Of a stretch of DNA of 50,663 nucleotides, positions 1-7,538 are shown one piece after another. A program made the position numbers and the translations under genes. Under the pieces are notes generated by a model. It made no database searches. It was not told the origin of the DNA and worked only from the letters and a program-made list of their open reading frames with translations. Every line of letters starts with the position of its first letter. Position 1 is the stretch's first letter. Location: assembly GCA_944390495.1 (NCBI GenBank), contig CALXQE010000061.1:1-50663 (forward strand), in the 5' to 3' direction. Origin of the DNA: an uncultured Clostridia bacterium (GTDB lineage: Bacteria; Bacillota; Clostridia; UBA1381).

Positions 1-210
1 TGATACATCTTTAAATAGTCCGTTTCTGTCAGAATTTGAAAAAGCCTTTGCAAGTTTGTTTTGTGAAAAAGATATTTCGCCTTCGAGCATCTCAAGGGAA
101 GATGTAATATCTTCAAGACTTTTAACACGTTTTTTCATATCCACACACTTTTTTAGCCCCAAATATCCACATGCAATACCTGTAAGCATTGCACCTATTA
201 TATTCACCAC
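1..210 (-). CDS. spoIIIAB: Stage III sporulation protein AB, N-terminal part (runs off the left edge)
   Basis: The first 70 codons are present. They read from a GTG GTG pair that overlaps the spoIIIAA stop codon, then a hydrophobic N-terminal segment (about residues 4-20) followed by a charged stretch that mentions LEDITSSLEMLEGEI, as in SpoIIIAB. In the family, SpoIIIAB is a membrane protein of the SpoIIIA-SpoIIQ channel that links mother cell and forespore during engulfment. Identification rests mainly on its position directly after spoIIIAA, the translational overlap and the membrane-anchor-plus-helix pattern. The start could be either GTG (210 or 207). The C-terminus lies outside the window. 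Confidence 0.85.
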   Translation of the reverse strand, partial: MVNIIGAMLTGIACGYLGLKKCVDMKKRVKSLEDITSSLEMLEGEISFSQNKLAKAFSNSDRNGLFKDVS

Positions 211-1130
211 TGCTCTAAAACCTCCTCAACGGTACCAACACCTTTTCTCCTGCTTAGTGTTATGACAACATCAAAAAACGAAAGCATTCTCTTTAAATCA
301 GGACGTCTTTTGACCATATCAATACTTCGTCCGTGTATAGTGGCTATCACAGCTGCACCGCTGTTTGTTATTTTTTCTATTGCATCAACATCTTCGCTTT
401 TTCCTATTTCATCAGTTACTATTACATCAGGGCTCATAGACCTTAACACCATAAGCATTCCCTCTGCCTTGTCCACTCCCTCCATTACATCTGTCGAAAA
501 ACCCAAATCAAAACTGCTTTTACCCTCATTCATAGCAGCTATCTCACATCTTTCATCAACAACGCTTACATTATATGACTTGTATGAAAGCTGACGTACA
601 ATGTCACGAAGCATTGTTGTTTTTCCTGCTCCGGGAGGTGAAATTATTAGTGTGTTTTTGACCCCATTTTCATCTTCAATTTTGTCTATAATACCGTCAC
701 TGCACCCTTTAACTTCACAGGCAAGTCTGTAATTTAATGCAGAAATATTTTTTATAAATGAAACCTTGTCCTCTTTTATTACACCCATACCTGTAATACC
801 GATTCTATGACCTCCTTCAATCGTTATAAATCCGTTTTTAATTTCTTCCTGCATTGAATACACAGAAGATGATGTTGCTATTTCTATTGCCTCATCTATA
901 TGTTTTCTCGTAACACGTACACCACAGTTTGGCATAACTGTAAGATTGCCCTTTTCATTAACATAGAATCGTCCGTCACCGTATTCTATGCACATTGGTT
1001 TTGACAGCCTTAAATGTATTTCACTTACACCGCTTAAATCAATATTATACATATATCTTCTAAGTCCCTTTGGCATAAAATTTAATATTCCTCTTGATGA
1101 AAGCTGTAATTCATTGTTTACTATGTACAT
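204..1130 (-). CDS. spoIIIAA: Stage III sporulation protein AA, ATPase
   Basis: This 308-residue protein is a secretion-type ATPase of the SpoIIIA complex, which acts in the mother cell to support forespore development after engulfment. The Walker A motif SPPGAGKTT is at about residues 164-172. The Walker B region PDVIVTDE is at about 234-241, followed by ATIHG near 264. The N-terminal half carries the GGHRIGITG segment typical of SpoIIIAA. The length matches the family. An ATG at 1130 follows GGAGGAG with 6-nt spacing. The stop overlaps the spoIIIAB start, so translation is probably coupled. A sigma-E promoter is expected upstream, but I see only a weak CATATACAAA-like match near 1158-1170 and do not call it. 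Confidence 0.95.
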   Translation of the reverse strand: MYIVNNELQLSSRGILNFMPKGLRRYMYNIDLSGVSEIHLRLSKPMCIEYGDGRFYVNEKGNLTVMPNCGVRVTRKHIDEAIEIATSSSVYSMQEEIKNGFITIEGGHRIGITGMGVIKEDKVSFIKNISALNYRLACEVKGCSDGIIDKIEDENGVKNTLIISPPGAGKTTMLRDIVRQLSYKSYNVSVVDERCEIAAMNEGKSSFDLGFSTDVMEGVDKAEGMLMVLRSMSPDVIVTDEIGKSEDVDAIEKITNSGAAVIATIHGRSIDMVKRRPDLKRMLSFFDVVITLSRRKGVGTVEEVLEQW

Positions 1131-1212
1131 CGTTATCTCCTCCGTTCGTTTTGTATATGATATATATTTAATCTAAAACTCTTTTAGAACAAAAGAAAAT
1201 AAATTTATACAC

Positions 1213-1249
1213 AAAAAAGAGGACAAAACTTTAAAAGCTCTGTCCTCTT
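1213..1249 (-). terminator. Rho-independent terminator after the autolysin gene
   Basis: The inverted repeat AAGAGGACA / TGTCCTCTT (1217-1225 and 1241-1249) is followed on the minus strand by a T-run. It lies just after the stop codon of the autolysin gene and before the spoIIIAA promoter region. Confidence 0.85.
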
Positions 1250-1254
1250 AATTT

Positions 1255-3240
1255 CTATTCTTCAATTGAAGGCGGAATCTGACCACTATATACAGGTACA
1301 TCGAATGACAATACCGCCTCATCAAATGATGAGAAGATTTGTTCGATACTTACCGCCTGTTTAACCGCCCAGCCTACATCAGTTGCATATTCATGATATC
1401 CTGGATTTTCAGGATTCCAACGCATTTTATAAAGTGTATTCTGATTTCCTTCGGCATTATTTATATAATTTTCGCTTATCCACTTGGCACCGCCCTTTAT
1501 AGCTTCTTCAACACTATACCAGCCAAGTTCGTATGCCCTCTGCGAGCCGTTGCCTGTCGGGTCGCTGTCGTATGCACCAATACCAAACAGGTTGTATACC
1601 GTTGTTCCGTTCACATCTACACCTCTTGCAAGCTGTGACGTACCGTTTCCTGACTCAAGACATGCATGTGCAACAAGATAAACTTCACTTACATTATATT
1701 CCCTTGCGGCTTCTATAAATACAGCTCCCATTCCCTGCATAACTCCCTTATCGGCAAGATATGCGTTTAAGCTTTCCTCACTTACTCCGTTTGGACTTGA
1801 TAAATCAAGGAACTGATATTTATACGCGTCTGTATAATAATTGTTAGGATTCATATATTCTGCCGTTTCTGCTTCTGTCGCATTTACAGCACCACCCGAA
1901 CGCCATATCTTAGGCGATGGATTCTGCGACATTTGAATATTAACGGCTCTCGGGAATGTTATATCATAGGTTGTATAAGTAACTCCTCCTGTCACTTCAA
2001 GTGCCTCAACAGTTTCATTTAAGTCAAATGGGTCTTTTGAATCTGACGCCACTACTTCAACACTAAACGTTTGCTTTTTTCCATTTACTGATTCAACGGT
2101 AATATTAGCTATACCTTCGCTTATACCTCGTATACGTCCCGTCTGACTTACAAGTGCAACTCCTTCATTATCACTTGACCATTTAAGCGTCTTATTTTTT
2201 GCATTTGACGGAGATACTGTCACCACCGCCGTTACATTATCTCCAACCATAACTTTCATGTCTGCCTCGTTTTTAAGCGTTATAGCCTGAACATCAACAG
2301 ACGGATTAACAACATTTACAAAACACTTACCTACATATTCTCCGTCTTCAGTTGTGGCTGTGACTTCCGTCATACCCACACTTACAGGTGTTACGTGACC
2401 TTCACTGTCCACTCGTGCTACCTTACTGTTTTTGGATTTCCATATTACATTTTTATTTGTAGCATTTTCAGGGAAAATTCTTACACTTAAAAGTCTGCCC
2501 ACGCCGCCGCTGTTAAGAGTGATTGTACTTGTCGGCAAAAATATACCGCTTACCGGTTGACGTACTGCAAGCTTTGCCTCGGACGTCTTACCCTCGCTTT
2601 TTAAAATAGCTGTTATAGTAACATTTCCGGGATTTGCAGCTGTTATAAATCCATTTTCATCTATTGTTGCTATTTCCTCATCTGACGTACTCCATTCAAT
2701 TTCCTGATTTTCAAGATTAATCGGATATACCGTTGCCTTAATTTTTGCATAAGCACGTCCGCCGTTTAAATCTATCGCACCGTCATCCCAGCTTAGCTTT
2801 ACAGCTATATGTGTCTTTTCGCTGTGGTCAAATGTTGAATAATTTTGCAGAACCATTCCAAACTCGGCATCATCATTACCTTCTCTGCTAAATTTAGAAT
2901 CAACTGTATTTATATACGTAACAATAAAAAGTATTAAAAGTACCGCCACTGTAAAACTGCCGATAATTCCAGCCTTTTTTTTATTTGAAAGTATATAATC
3001 ACGAATTTTTTTTATTTTAGGAGGTAATGTAACGTAAACAAATCTTGCAAAGGTTTTGTTTTCGCACATTTTTCTCCAAAAAAATCCAGCAAAACTTTTT
3101 AAACCATGAAAAATTCTTTTAAAGAATTTTTCAATACCTTTAGGTAGTTTAAAATTATTCGGTTTTATTTTTCTGTTTAATTCCATACCGAACTTCATTC
3201 CTTTATATGATATTATCTTTTCATATAATTCTTCATACAA
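1255..3240 (-). CDS. Membrane-anchored glucosaminidase (autolysin) with tandem BIG2 domains
   Basis: Up to 661 residues. Order of parts: a basic cytoplasmic N-terminus of about 90 residues; one transmembrane helix at about 91-110; three bacterial Ig-like (BIG2) repeats at roughly 150-230, 232-312 and 316-397; and a C-terminal GH73-type glucosaminidase domain at about 490-640. That domain carries HACLESGNGTSQLARG with a probable catalytic Glu near 529, plus the NLFGIGAYD segment. Such enzymes cut the N-acetylglucosaminyl bond of peptidoglycan outside the membrane. The 3240 start is a TTG with no Shine-Dalgarno sequence, lying partly inside a hairpin arm. In-frame ATGs at 3198 and 3186 are alternatives, the second preceded by AAAGGA at 12 nt. 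The gene has its own promoter (3280-3308). The maximal reading frame is reported. Confidence 0.85.
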   Translation of the reverse strand: MYEELYEKIISYKGMKFGMELNRKIKPNNFKLPKGIEKFFKRIFHGLKSFAGFFWRKMCENKTFARFVYVTLPPKIKKIRDYILSNKKKAGIIGSFTVAVLLILFIVTYINTVDSKFSREGNDDAEFGMVLQNYSTFDHSEKTHIAVKLSWDDGAIDLNGGRAYAKIKATVYPINLENQEIEWSTSDEEIATIDENGFITAANPGNVTITAILKSEGKTSEAKLAVRQPVSGIFLPTSTITLNSGGVGRLLSVRIFPENATNKNVIWKSKNSKVARVDSEGHVTPVSVGMTEVTATTEDGEYVGKCFVNVVNPSVDVQAITLKNEADMKVMVGDNVTAVVTVSPSNAKNKTLKWSSDNEGVALVSQTGRIRGISEGIANITVESVNGKKQTFSVEVVASDSKDPFDLNETVEALEVTGGVTYTTYDITFPRAVNIQMSQNPSPKIWRSGGAVNATEAETAEYMNPNNYYTDAYKYQFLDLSSPNGVSEESLNAYLADKGVMQGMGAVFIEAAREYNVSEVYLVAHACLESGNGTSQLARGVDVNGTTVYNLFGIGAYDSDPTGNGSQRAYELGWYSVEEAIKGGAKWISENYINNAEGNQNTLYKMRWNPENPGYHEYATDVGWAVKQAVSIEQIFSSFDEAVLSFDVPVYSGQIPPSIEE

Positions 3241-3266
3241 AAAAGCGTTATAAAAAACGCTTTTTT
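3239..3266 (-). promoter_or_regulatory. Perfect 11-bp hairpin between promoter and start of the autolysin gene
   Basis: The arms AAAAAAGCGTT (3239-3249) and AACGCTTTTTT (3256-3266) pair perfectly around a 6-nt loop. On the minus strand the hairpin ends in six U residues, like an intrinsic terminator. It lies downstream of the autolysin promoter and overlaps the longest-ORF TTG start. It could end murT-gatD readthrough, attenuate the autolysin transcript, or cap its 5' end. Confidence 0.65.
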
Positions 3267-3279
3267 ATTATCCTATTCA

Positions 3280-3308
3280 ATTTTAAGTGTACATACTCAA
3301 AATGTCAA
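3280..3308 (-). promoter_or_regulatory. Sigma-A promoter of the autolysin gene
   Basis: On the minus strand, TTGACA (3303-3308) and TAAAAT (3280-3285) are separated by 17 bp, in the gap between gatD and the autolysin gene. The predicted transcription start is near 3273, just before the hairpin. Confidence 0.75.
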
Positions 3309-3336
3309 TAGATATATATGATTATTTATAAATTGT

Positions 3337-4059
3337 TCACTTTTTAAAGCGATTTACTATATATCCGTTTGCTATTTCTTCAAGTTCATCTCCAAGAGGA
3401 GTAAGTCCTTTAAAATCAGTATATTTACGTTTTAAGGCATTTGTAAGTATATAGTCGCATAGTTTTGGATTTTTCGGCAAAAGAGGACCATGCAAATACG
3501 TTGCAACAACATTTTTATAAACAACACCCTCATAGCCTGTTTTTTCATCATTTCCGTATCCATATACCACTTTTCCAAGTGGTTTATGATTTCCTATATA
3601 TGTTCTTCCTCCGTGATTTTCAAACCCAACTATATTACCTTCTATAAAATCAGGTTCAAGTACAATATTTCCTATAAGACGTTTTTTACCCTGTTCAGTA
3701 AAAATATCAAGAATGTCTAATCCTTCAATAGTCTCGTCGTGAAGTTTATAATACTTTCCTAAAAGCTGATAACCACCGCATACAGCTACAAGTGTGCCGT
3801 TGTTTTCAACATACTCTTTAATTTCTTTTCTTTGCTCTAAAAGTTTGTCGCAAACTATTTTCTGTTCCCTGTCAGAGCCTCCGCCTATAAATACTATATC
3901 AGCGTCTGAAAGGTCAAGTTTTCCGTCATCACAGGTGTGCATAATAACCTCTGCGTCTATTCCACGCCATATAAGACGTTTTCTCATACACTCTATATTT
4001 CCTCTGTCACCGTAGAGATTTAAAAGGTCTGGATAAAGATGATATATCTTAATACGCAT
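3337..4059 (-). CDS. gatD: Lipid II isoglutaminyl synthase, glutaminase subunit GatD
   Basis: This 240-residue class I glutamine amidotransferase of the CobB/CobQ type releases ammonia from glutamine. Its partner MurT uses the ammonia to amidate the D-glutamate of lipid II at the cytoplasmic face. The nucleophile is Cys94 in VAVCGGYQLLG and the catalytic His is about residue 190 in ATYLHGPLLP, positions that agree with characterised GatD proteins. It overlaps murT by one base, as expected for subunits of one enzyme made in equal amounts. Confidence 0.95.
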   Translation of the reverse strand: MRIKIYHLYPDLLNLYGDRGNIECMRKRLIWRGIDAEVIMHTCDDGKLDLSDADIVFIGGGSDREQKIVCDKLLEQRKEIKEYVENNGTLVAVCGGYQLLGKYYKLHDETIEGLDILDIFTEQGKKRLIGNIVLEPDFIEGNIVGFENHGGRTYIGNHKPLGKVVYGYGNDEKTGYEGVVYKNVVATYLHGPLLPKNPKLCDYILTNALKRKYTDFKGLTPLGDELEEIANGYIVNRFKK

Positions 4060-5384
4060 TATACTTCACCTCCAAGCTTTTTAAGAACTGCTTCAGTTGA
4101 ATATAATGCCGTATAGTTTACAAGCACATACACAACCTCACTACCTGTTTTAAGACATTCAGTAACAGCCTCCGCCATATCATGTGTCATACGGTCAACA
4201 TTAATATCAGCATATTTAAACCTAAGGCTAATATCGTATACACGTATTCCCGTTGTTGTAAGTGTGTTTAAATTTTCATCTGCAATTTTATCAAAATCAA
4301 CATCCCAAAGCCATGACACATCCCGTCCGTCGTTTGCCTTGTCATTTATAGCAATAATAACATCTTTTTTACGCTTATCTGTATTTACAGTGGCTATTGC
4401 CTGGTTAAATCCTGCCGGATTTTTAGAAAGACTTAATATTACAGGCTTATTGAATTTATATTCCTGCATCCTTCCTATCTGCGGTTTATATCCTGTTAAA
4501 AGCGATGCAAAATCATCTGTATTTTCACCGATAACATTCATCGCACCGTAAACAGCAACAAGGTTATAAATATTATAAAATCCCTTGTAATTAATTTCCA
4601 TTCTTTGACCGTTTATATTAAATTTCATAGGTGAACCAAGTGAAACACCTGTAACATTAAAATCAATATCAGGTCTTTTAAAACCACAGGATGGGCAGTA
4701 GAAATCACCGAGCTGGCTGTAATGGTAATAATTATATTTCTGCTCCTCACCGCATACAGGGCAAAAACGTCCTTCCTTTGTATCGTCAGTCTGAGGAAGA
4801 ACCTTTTCGGAAATACCGTAATAATACGGTGTTACGTTCTTTTCCATTCCAAACTGCACACAAAGAGGATCGTCACCGTTTAGTACAAGCTTTAAATTCG
4901 GTACCTTCGCTATTGCCCTCTTTATTATATCAGATGTAATATCTATTTCACCATATCTGTCAAGCTGGTCACGGAAAAGATTAGTTATCACCATAACCTT
5001 AGGCTTTATATAATCAAATACTATCGGTGTATATGCCTCATCAATTTCAAGACAGGCATAATCCGCTTCTAACTTACCAAATATATTCATCTGCTGAAGT
5101 ACAGTTGTTGCAATACCGCTAAGCATATTAGCACCAAGTTTATTGCATATAACCTTATATCCCTTTGCTTCAAGTGCCGATGCCATAAGATTATTTGTAG
5201 TGGTTTTTCCGTTTGTACCGCAAGTTACTATTATTCCCTTTTTCACACATGTATTAAGAACCTTAACCAAATCGGGACATAGTTTAAGTGCATAATGTCC
5301 GGGTGATGACGAAGACTTCTTGCCAATTAATTTTCCGGCAATTGTAAGTGCTTTTCCAAGCCATACTGCAAGTAACTTTCTCAT
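4059..5384 (-). CDS. murT: Lipid II isoglutaminyl synthase, Mur-ligase subunit MurT
   Basis: This 441-residue Mur-ligase-family protein activates the lipid II D-Glu carboxylate with ATP for amidation. The P-loop is TCGTNGKTTT at about residues 54-63. A CxxC...CxxC zinc ribbon (about Cys208, Cys211, Cys230, Cys233) sits in the middle domain, which is the MurT hallmark absent from classical Mur ligases. The C-terminal DUF1727 region follows. The start ATG is preceded by AAAGGAAA with a somewhat long spacing and by a clear sigma-A promoter. murT and gatD form a two-gene operon. Confidence 0.95.
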   Translation of the reverse strand: MRKLLAVWLGKALTIAGKLIGKKSSSSPGHYALKLCPDLVKVLNTCVKKGIIVTCGTNGKTTTNNLMASALEAKGYKVICNKLGANMLSGIATTVLQQMNIFGKLEADYACLEIDEAYTPIVFDYIKPKVMVITNLFRDQLDRYGEIDITSDIIKRAIAKVPNLKLVLNGDDPLCVQFGMEKNVTPYYYGISEKVLPQTDDTKEGRFCPVCGEEQKYNYYHYSQLGDFYCPSCGFKRPDIDFNVTGVSLGSPMKFNINGQRMEINYKGFYNIYNLVAVYGAMNVIGENTDDFASLLTGYKPQIGRMQEYKFNKPVILSLSKNPAGFNQAIATVNTDKRKKDVIIAINDKANDGRDVSWLWDVDFDKIADENLNTLTTTGIRVYDISLRFKYADINVDRMTHDMAEAVTECLKTGSEVVYVLVNYTALYSTEAVLKKLGGEV

Positions 5385-5420
5385 TTTTAAAAATTTCCTT
5401 TCAATTCTTTATATGATAAA

Positions 5421-5449
5421 ATTATACTACATATTTTCCTGTTTTGCAA
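5421..5449 (-). promoter_or_regulatory. Sigma-A promoter of murT-gatD
   Basis: On the minus strand, TTGCAA (5444-5449) and TATAAT (5421-5426) are separated by 17 bp, about 36 bp before the murT start. Confidence 0.75.
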
Positions 5450-5465
5450 TAATCCTTTAAAAAAC

Positions 5466-5503
5466 AAAAAATCTTCCGAATCATAAGATTTACGGAAGAT
5501 TTT
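5466..5503 (-). terminator. Terminator after the DUF6514-type gene
   Basis: AATCTTCCG and CGGAAGATT arms (about 5470-5478 and 5493-5501) are followed by a T-run on the minus strand, just past the stop at 5509. Confidence 0.85.
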
Positions 5504-5508
5504 AGACA

Positions 5509-5700
5509 CTAAATCATGTCTGATACGACATCATAAAAATGACATGGTGACAGTTCATATTTATTAAACATATCTGCCATATCTTGAGCCTTAGCTCTGT
5601 TACTGGTAATATTTGGTATATATTCTCCCCCACATTTTATACCATATACTACCACTTTTTCTCCATCTAATACCATTTCCTCTTCTTCAACTGTGTACAT
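5509..5700 (-). CDS. Small DUF6514-type protein of unknown function
   Basis: A 63-residue soluble, acidic protein. The pattern of an acidic N-terminal strand, VVVYGIKCGGEYIPNI, a helix with KAQDMADMFNKYELSP, and a terminal HFYDVVSDMI resembles my memory of the DUF6514 family of small Firmicutes proteins; no function is known to me. It is real because AAGGAGGTG stands 4 nt before the ATG and a strong terminator follows. Only about 20 bp separate its start from the tRNA-Lys terminator, so it has no obvious promoter of its own and may depend on readthrough from the tRNA transcript. Confidence 0.75.
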   Translation of the reverse strand: MYTVEEEEMVLDGEKVVVYGIKCGGEYIPNITSNRAKAQDMADMFNKYELSPCHFYDVVSDMI

Positions 5701-5715
5701 ACGACACCTCCTTAA

Positions 5716-5755
5716 AAATAAAAAAACCGTTCAAACAAATTTGTTTAAACGGTTT
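5716..5755 (-). terminator. Terminator of tRNA-Lys
   Basis: Long arms at 5724-5738 and 5741-5755 (AAACCGTT... with one mismatch) end in a run of seven T on the minus strand. It begins two bases after the tRNA CCA end and runs nearly into the Shine-Dalgarno sequence of the next gene. Confidence 0.85.
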
Positions 5756-5756
5756 C

Positions 5757-5832
5757 TGGTACGCCATCGGAGGCTCGAACTCCGGACACCCTGATTAAGA
5801 GTCAGGTGCTCTACCAACTGAGCTAATAGCGC
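5757..5832 (-). tRNA. tRNA-Lys, anticodon CTT
   Basis: A 76-nt cloverleaf on the minus strand. The acceptor arms GCGCTAT / ATGGCGT pair with two G-T wobbles. The D-arm is TAGCTCAGTTGGTAGAGC. The anticodon stem is CCTGA/TCAGG around CTCTTAA, giving anticodon CTT. The T-arm is CGGAG TTCGAGC CTCCG, and CCA is encoded. It decodes AAG. Confidence 0.96.
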
Positions 5833-5873
5833 ATATCCTCTTGTTTTTCGTTGTTCCCTCAACAACGAATATT

Positions 5874-5902
5874 ATATTACCATATATTTTTTCATTTGTC
5901 AA
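5874..5902 (-). promoter_or_regulatory. Promoter of tRNA-Lys
   Basis: Minus strand TTGACA (5897-5902), 17-bp spacer, TAATAT (5874-5879), about 41 bp upstream of the tRNA. Confidence 0.8.
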
Positions 5903-5944
5903 CACTTTTTTTAAATTCTTTTGAATTTTTTTAAAAAAATTTTA

Positions 5945-5973
5945 TTGACAAAAAATGAGCATTGATATATCAT
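5945..5973 (+). promoter_or_regulatory. Promoter of the DUF3006-like/YdcF pair
   Basis: Plus strand TTGACA (5945-5950), 17-bp spacer, TATCAT (5968-5973). It is divergent from the tRNA promoter and 48 bp before the TTG start at 6021. Confidence 0.6.
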
Positions 5974-6020
5974 AGATAATATTATAAAAAATTACTATTA
6001 AAATAAAAGGAGTGATATAT

Positions 6021-6188
6021 TTGGATTATATTGTTTCATCCATTGAAGGTGAATATGCGTATTTAAAACGTACAGATAAAGAATGCGAAGAAGATTTATT
6101 TATAGCCCTTGCTCTTCTTCCTCAGGGAACTGACATAGGTACAAAACTCCACTATGAATTTCCTGAATATACAATAACTGAAAGATGA
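6021..6188 (+). CDS. Small DUF3006-like protein, TTG start
   Basis: A 55-residue ORF starts at TTG, 7 nt after AAAGGAGTG, and its stop overlaps the Shine-Dalgarno sequence of the next gene. The sequence has an N-terminal strand DYIVSSIEGEYAYL, an acidic middle and ALLPQGTDIGTKLHYEF, which resembles small DUF3006 proteins (strand, acidic turn, LP-G-GT). Function is unknown. The promoter, ribosome binding site and tight coupling to the YdcF-family gene support expression. Confidence 0.7.
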   Translation: MDYIVSSIEGEYAYLKRTDKECEEDLFIALALLPQGTDIGTKLHYEFPEYTITER

Positions 6189-6196
6189 GGTAATTT

Positions 6197-6913
6197 ATGA
6201 GATTTATAATTTTTATACTTGGACTTTTATTTTCTGCCATAGGGCTTTATTTAGGATACACTTCCATAATGGGTATCGGTGAAGGCTTTTGTGTGCTAAT
6301 AGGTATTATTTTTATTTTGTGGAGTGTCTTTTACGATTCATTCAAGACAAATAAATTTTTACGATTTGTTAAAGGAATGTTCGTTGCCGGAATCAGTATA
6401 ATAGTAATATATTCTTGCGTTATATGCGTACTTGGAAGTACAGATACAGCAACATATAATGAAGATTACGTTATAGTATTAGGTGCAGGTCTTAACGGCA
6501 GTGAACCATCACCGGCGCTTGAAAGACGTCTTGATAAAACAGTTGAATATATGAACAGAAATCAAAATGCTACTGTAATAGTTTCAGGCGGACAAGGTCC
6601 AAATGAATCAATCAGCGAAGCCCAAGCAATGCAGCTATATCTTATGGACAAAGGTATCGACGATGATAAAATACTTCTTGAAACGGAATCAACAAGTACT
6701 TATGAAAATTTTTCTTATACAAAGGATGCCGTTTCCGATGGCAGCGTAGTATTTATAACCAACAATTTCCATGTACTGCGTTCATCTTTAATGGCACAAT
6801 TAAACGGTATAGATACTGCACACATAGGTGCATCTACACCGCTTACATCGCTTCCAGCATCATGTATTCGTGAATTTTTTGCACAAATAGCAGCTATTCG
6901 TTATTATATTTAG
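6197..6913 (+). CDS. YdcF/SanA/ElyC-family membrane protein (DUF218)
   Basis: A 238-residue protein with two or three N-terminal transmembrane segments (about residues 3-20, 28-45 and 56-76) and a DUF218 domain from about residue 90. The family marker is DYVIVLGAGLNGSEPSPALERRL, later VIVSGGQGPNESISEA and ESTSTYEN. Relatives are implicated in envelope integrity and polyprenyl-linked precursor handling, but the reaction is not established. GAGG lies 6 nt before the ATG. Its 3' end overlaps that of queH on the other strand by 20 bp. Confidence 0.85.
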   Translation: MRFIIFILGLLFSAIGLYLGYTSIMGIGEGFCVLIGIIFILWSVFYDSFKTNKFLRFVKGMFVAGISIIVIYSCVICVLGSTDTATYNEDYVIVLGAGLNGSEPSPALERRLDKTVEYMNRNQNATVIVSGGQGPNESISEAQAMQLYLMDKGIDDDKILLETESTSTYENFSYTKDAVSDGSVVFITNNFHVLRSSLMAQLNGIDTAHIGASTPLTSLPASCIREFFAQIAAIRYYI

Positions 6914-7538
6914 ATTTTTCTCGCTCCTGTGCTTCAAATTTTGAGTATATACAACCGCAGTAATTCTGGCGGTAAAGTCCATATACCTCAGACAAAACGC
7001 AGGAGCGTTTGTATCCGTTTTTCTTTTTAAAATCCGAAAATAAATAATTCACACCATATTTTTCGCCAAGCTCTTTTCCTATTTGATTAAGTACCTGTGC
7101 ATTTTTATGTGGACTTATTGACAATGTTGTTGTGAAATAGTCAAAACCCATTTCCTTTGCCATTAAGGCAGTTTCTTTAAGCCTAAGCCTATAACACTTA
7201 AAACACCGCTCCCCGCCCTCTTTTAGCTTTTCCAGTCCTTTTGCAATTTCAAAAAATCTGTTACTGTCATATTTACCTTCAATAACCTTTATTTTGCTCT
7301 TTAAAGGCATTGTATTCACAAGACGCTCCTGTTCTCTTACACGCTTTATAAACTCTGTTTCAGGAGAAATATTCGGATTATAATAAAATATTGTTATATC
7401 AAAATATTCCGAAAGGTATTCAAGCACGTAACTTGAGCACGGTGCACAGCAGCTATGCAAAAAAAGTGTAGGCCTTATATTATTTTTCTTTATGTTTTCA
7501 ATAGTTTTATCGAGTATTATTTGATAATTTTCTTTCAT
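6894..7538 (-). CDS. queH: Epoxyqueuosine reductase QueH
   Basis: A 214-residue DUF208/QueH protein, which performs the last step of queuosine synthesis in tRNA by reducing epoxyqueuosine. Metal and Fe-S cysteines are clear: HSCCAPC at residues 29-34, RCFKC at 111-115, Cys180 in KRSC, and YCGC at 193-196. The SPHKN segment (142-146) is also typical. It is the non-cobalamin alternative to QueG. It starts inside the end of the PAP2 gene (32-bp overlap) and is probably translated from the same mRNA. Confidence 0.93.
   Translation of the reverse strand: MKENYQIILDKTIENIKKNNIRPTLFLHSCCAPCSSYVLEYLSEYFDITIFYYNPNISPETEFIKRVREQERLVNTMPLKSKIKVIEGKYDSNRFFEIAKGLEKLKEGGERCFKCYRLRLKETALMAKEMGFDYFTTTLSISPHKNAQVLNQIGKELGEKYGVNYLFSDFKKKNGYKRSCVLSEVYGLYRQNYCGCIYSKFEAQEREKSKYNNE

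Noticed and set aside
1135..1180. Sigma-E promoter of the spoIIIA operon
   Set aside because: A CATATACAAA-like -10 is visible, but no convincing -35 partner at the right distance, so I did not list it as a feature.
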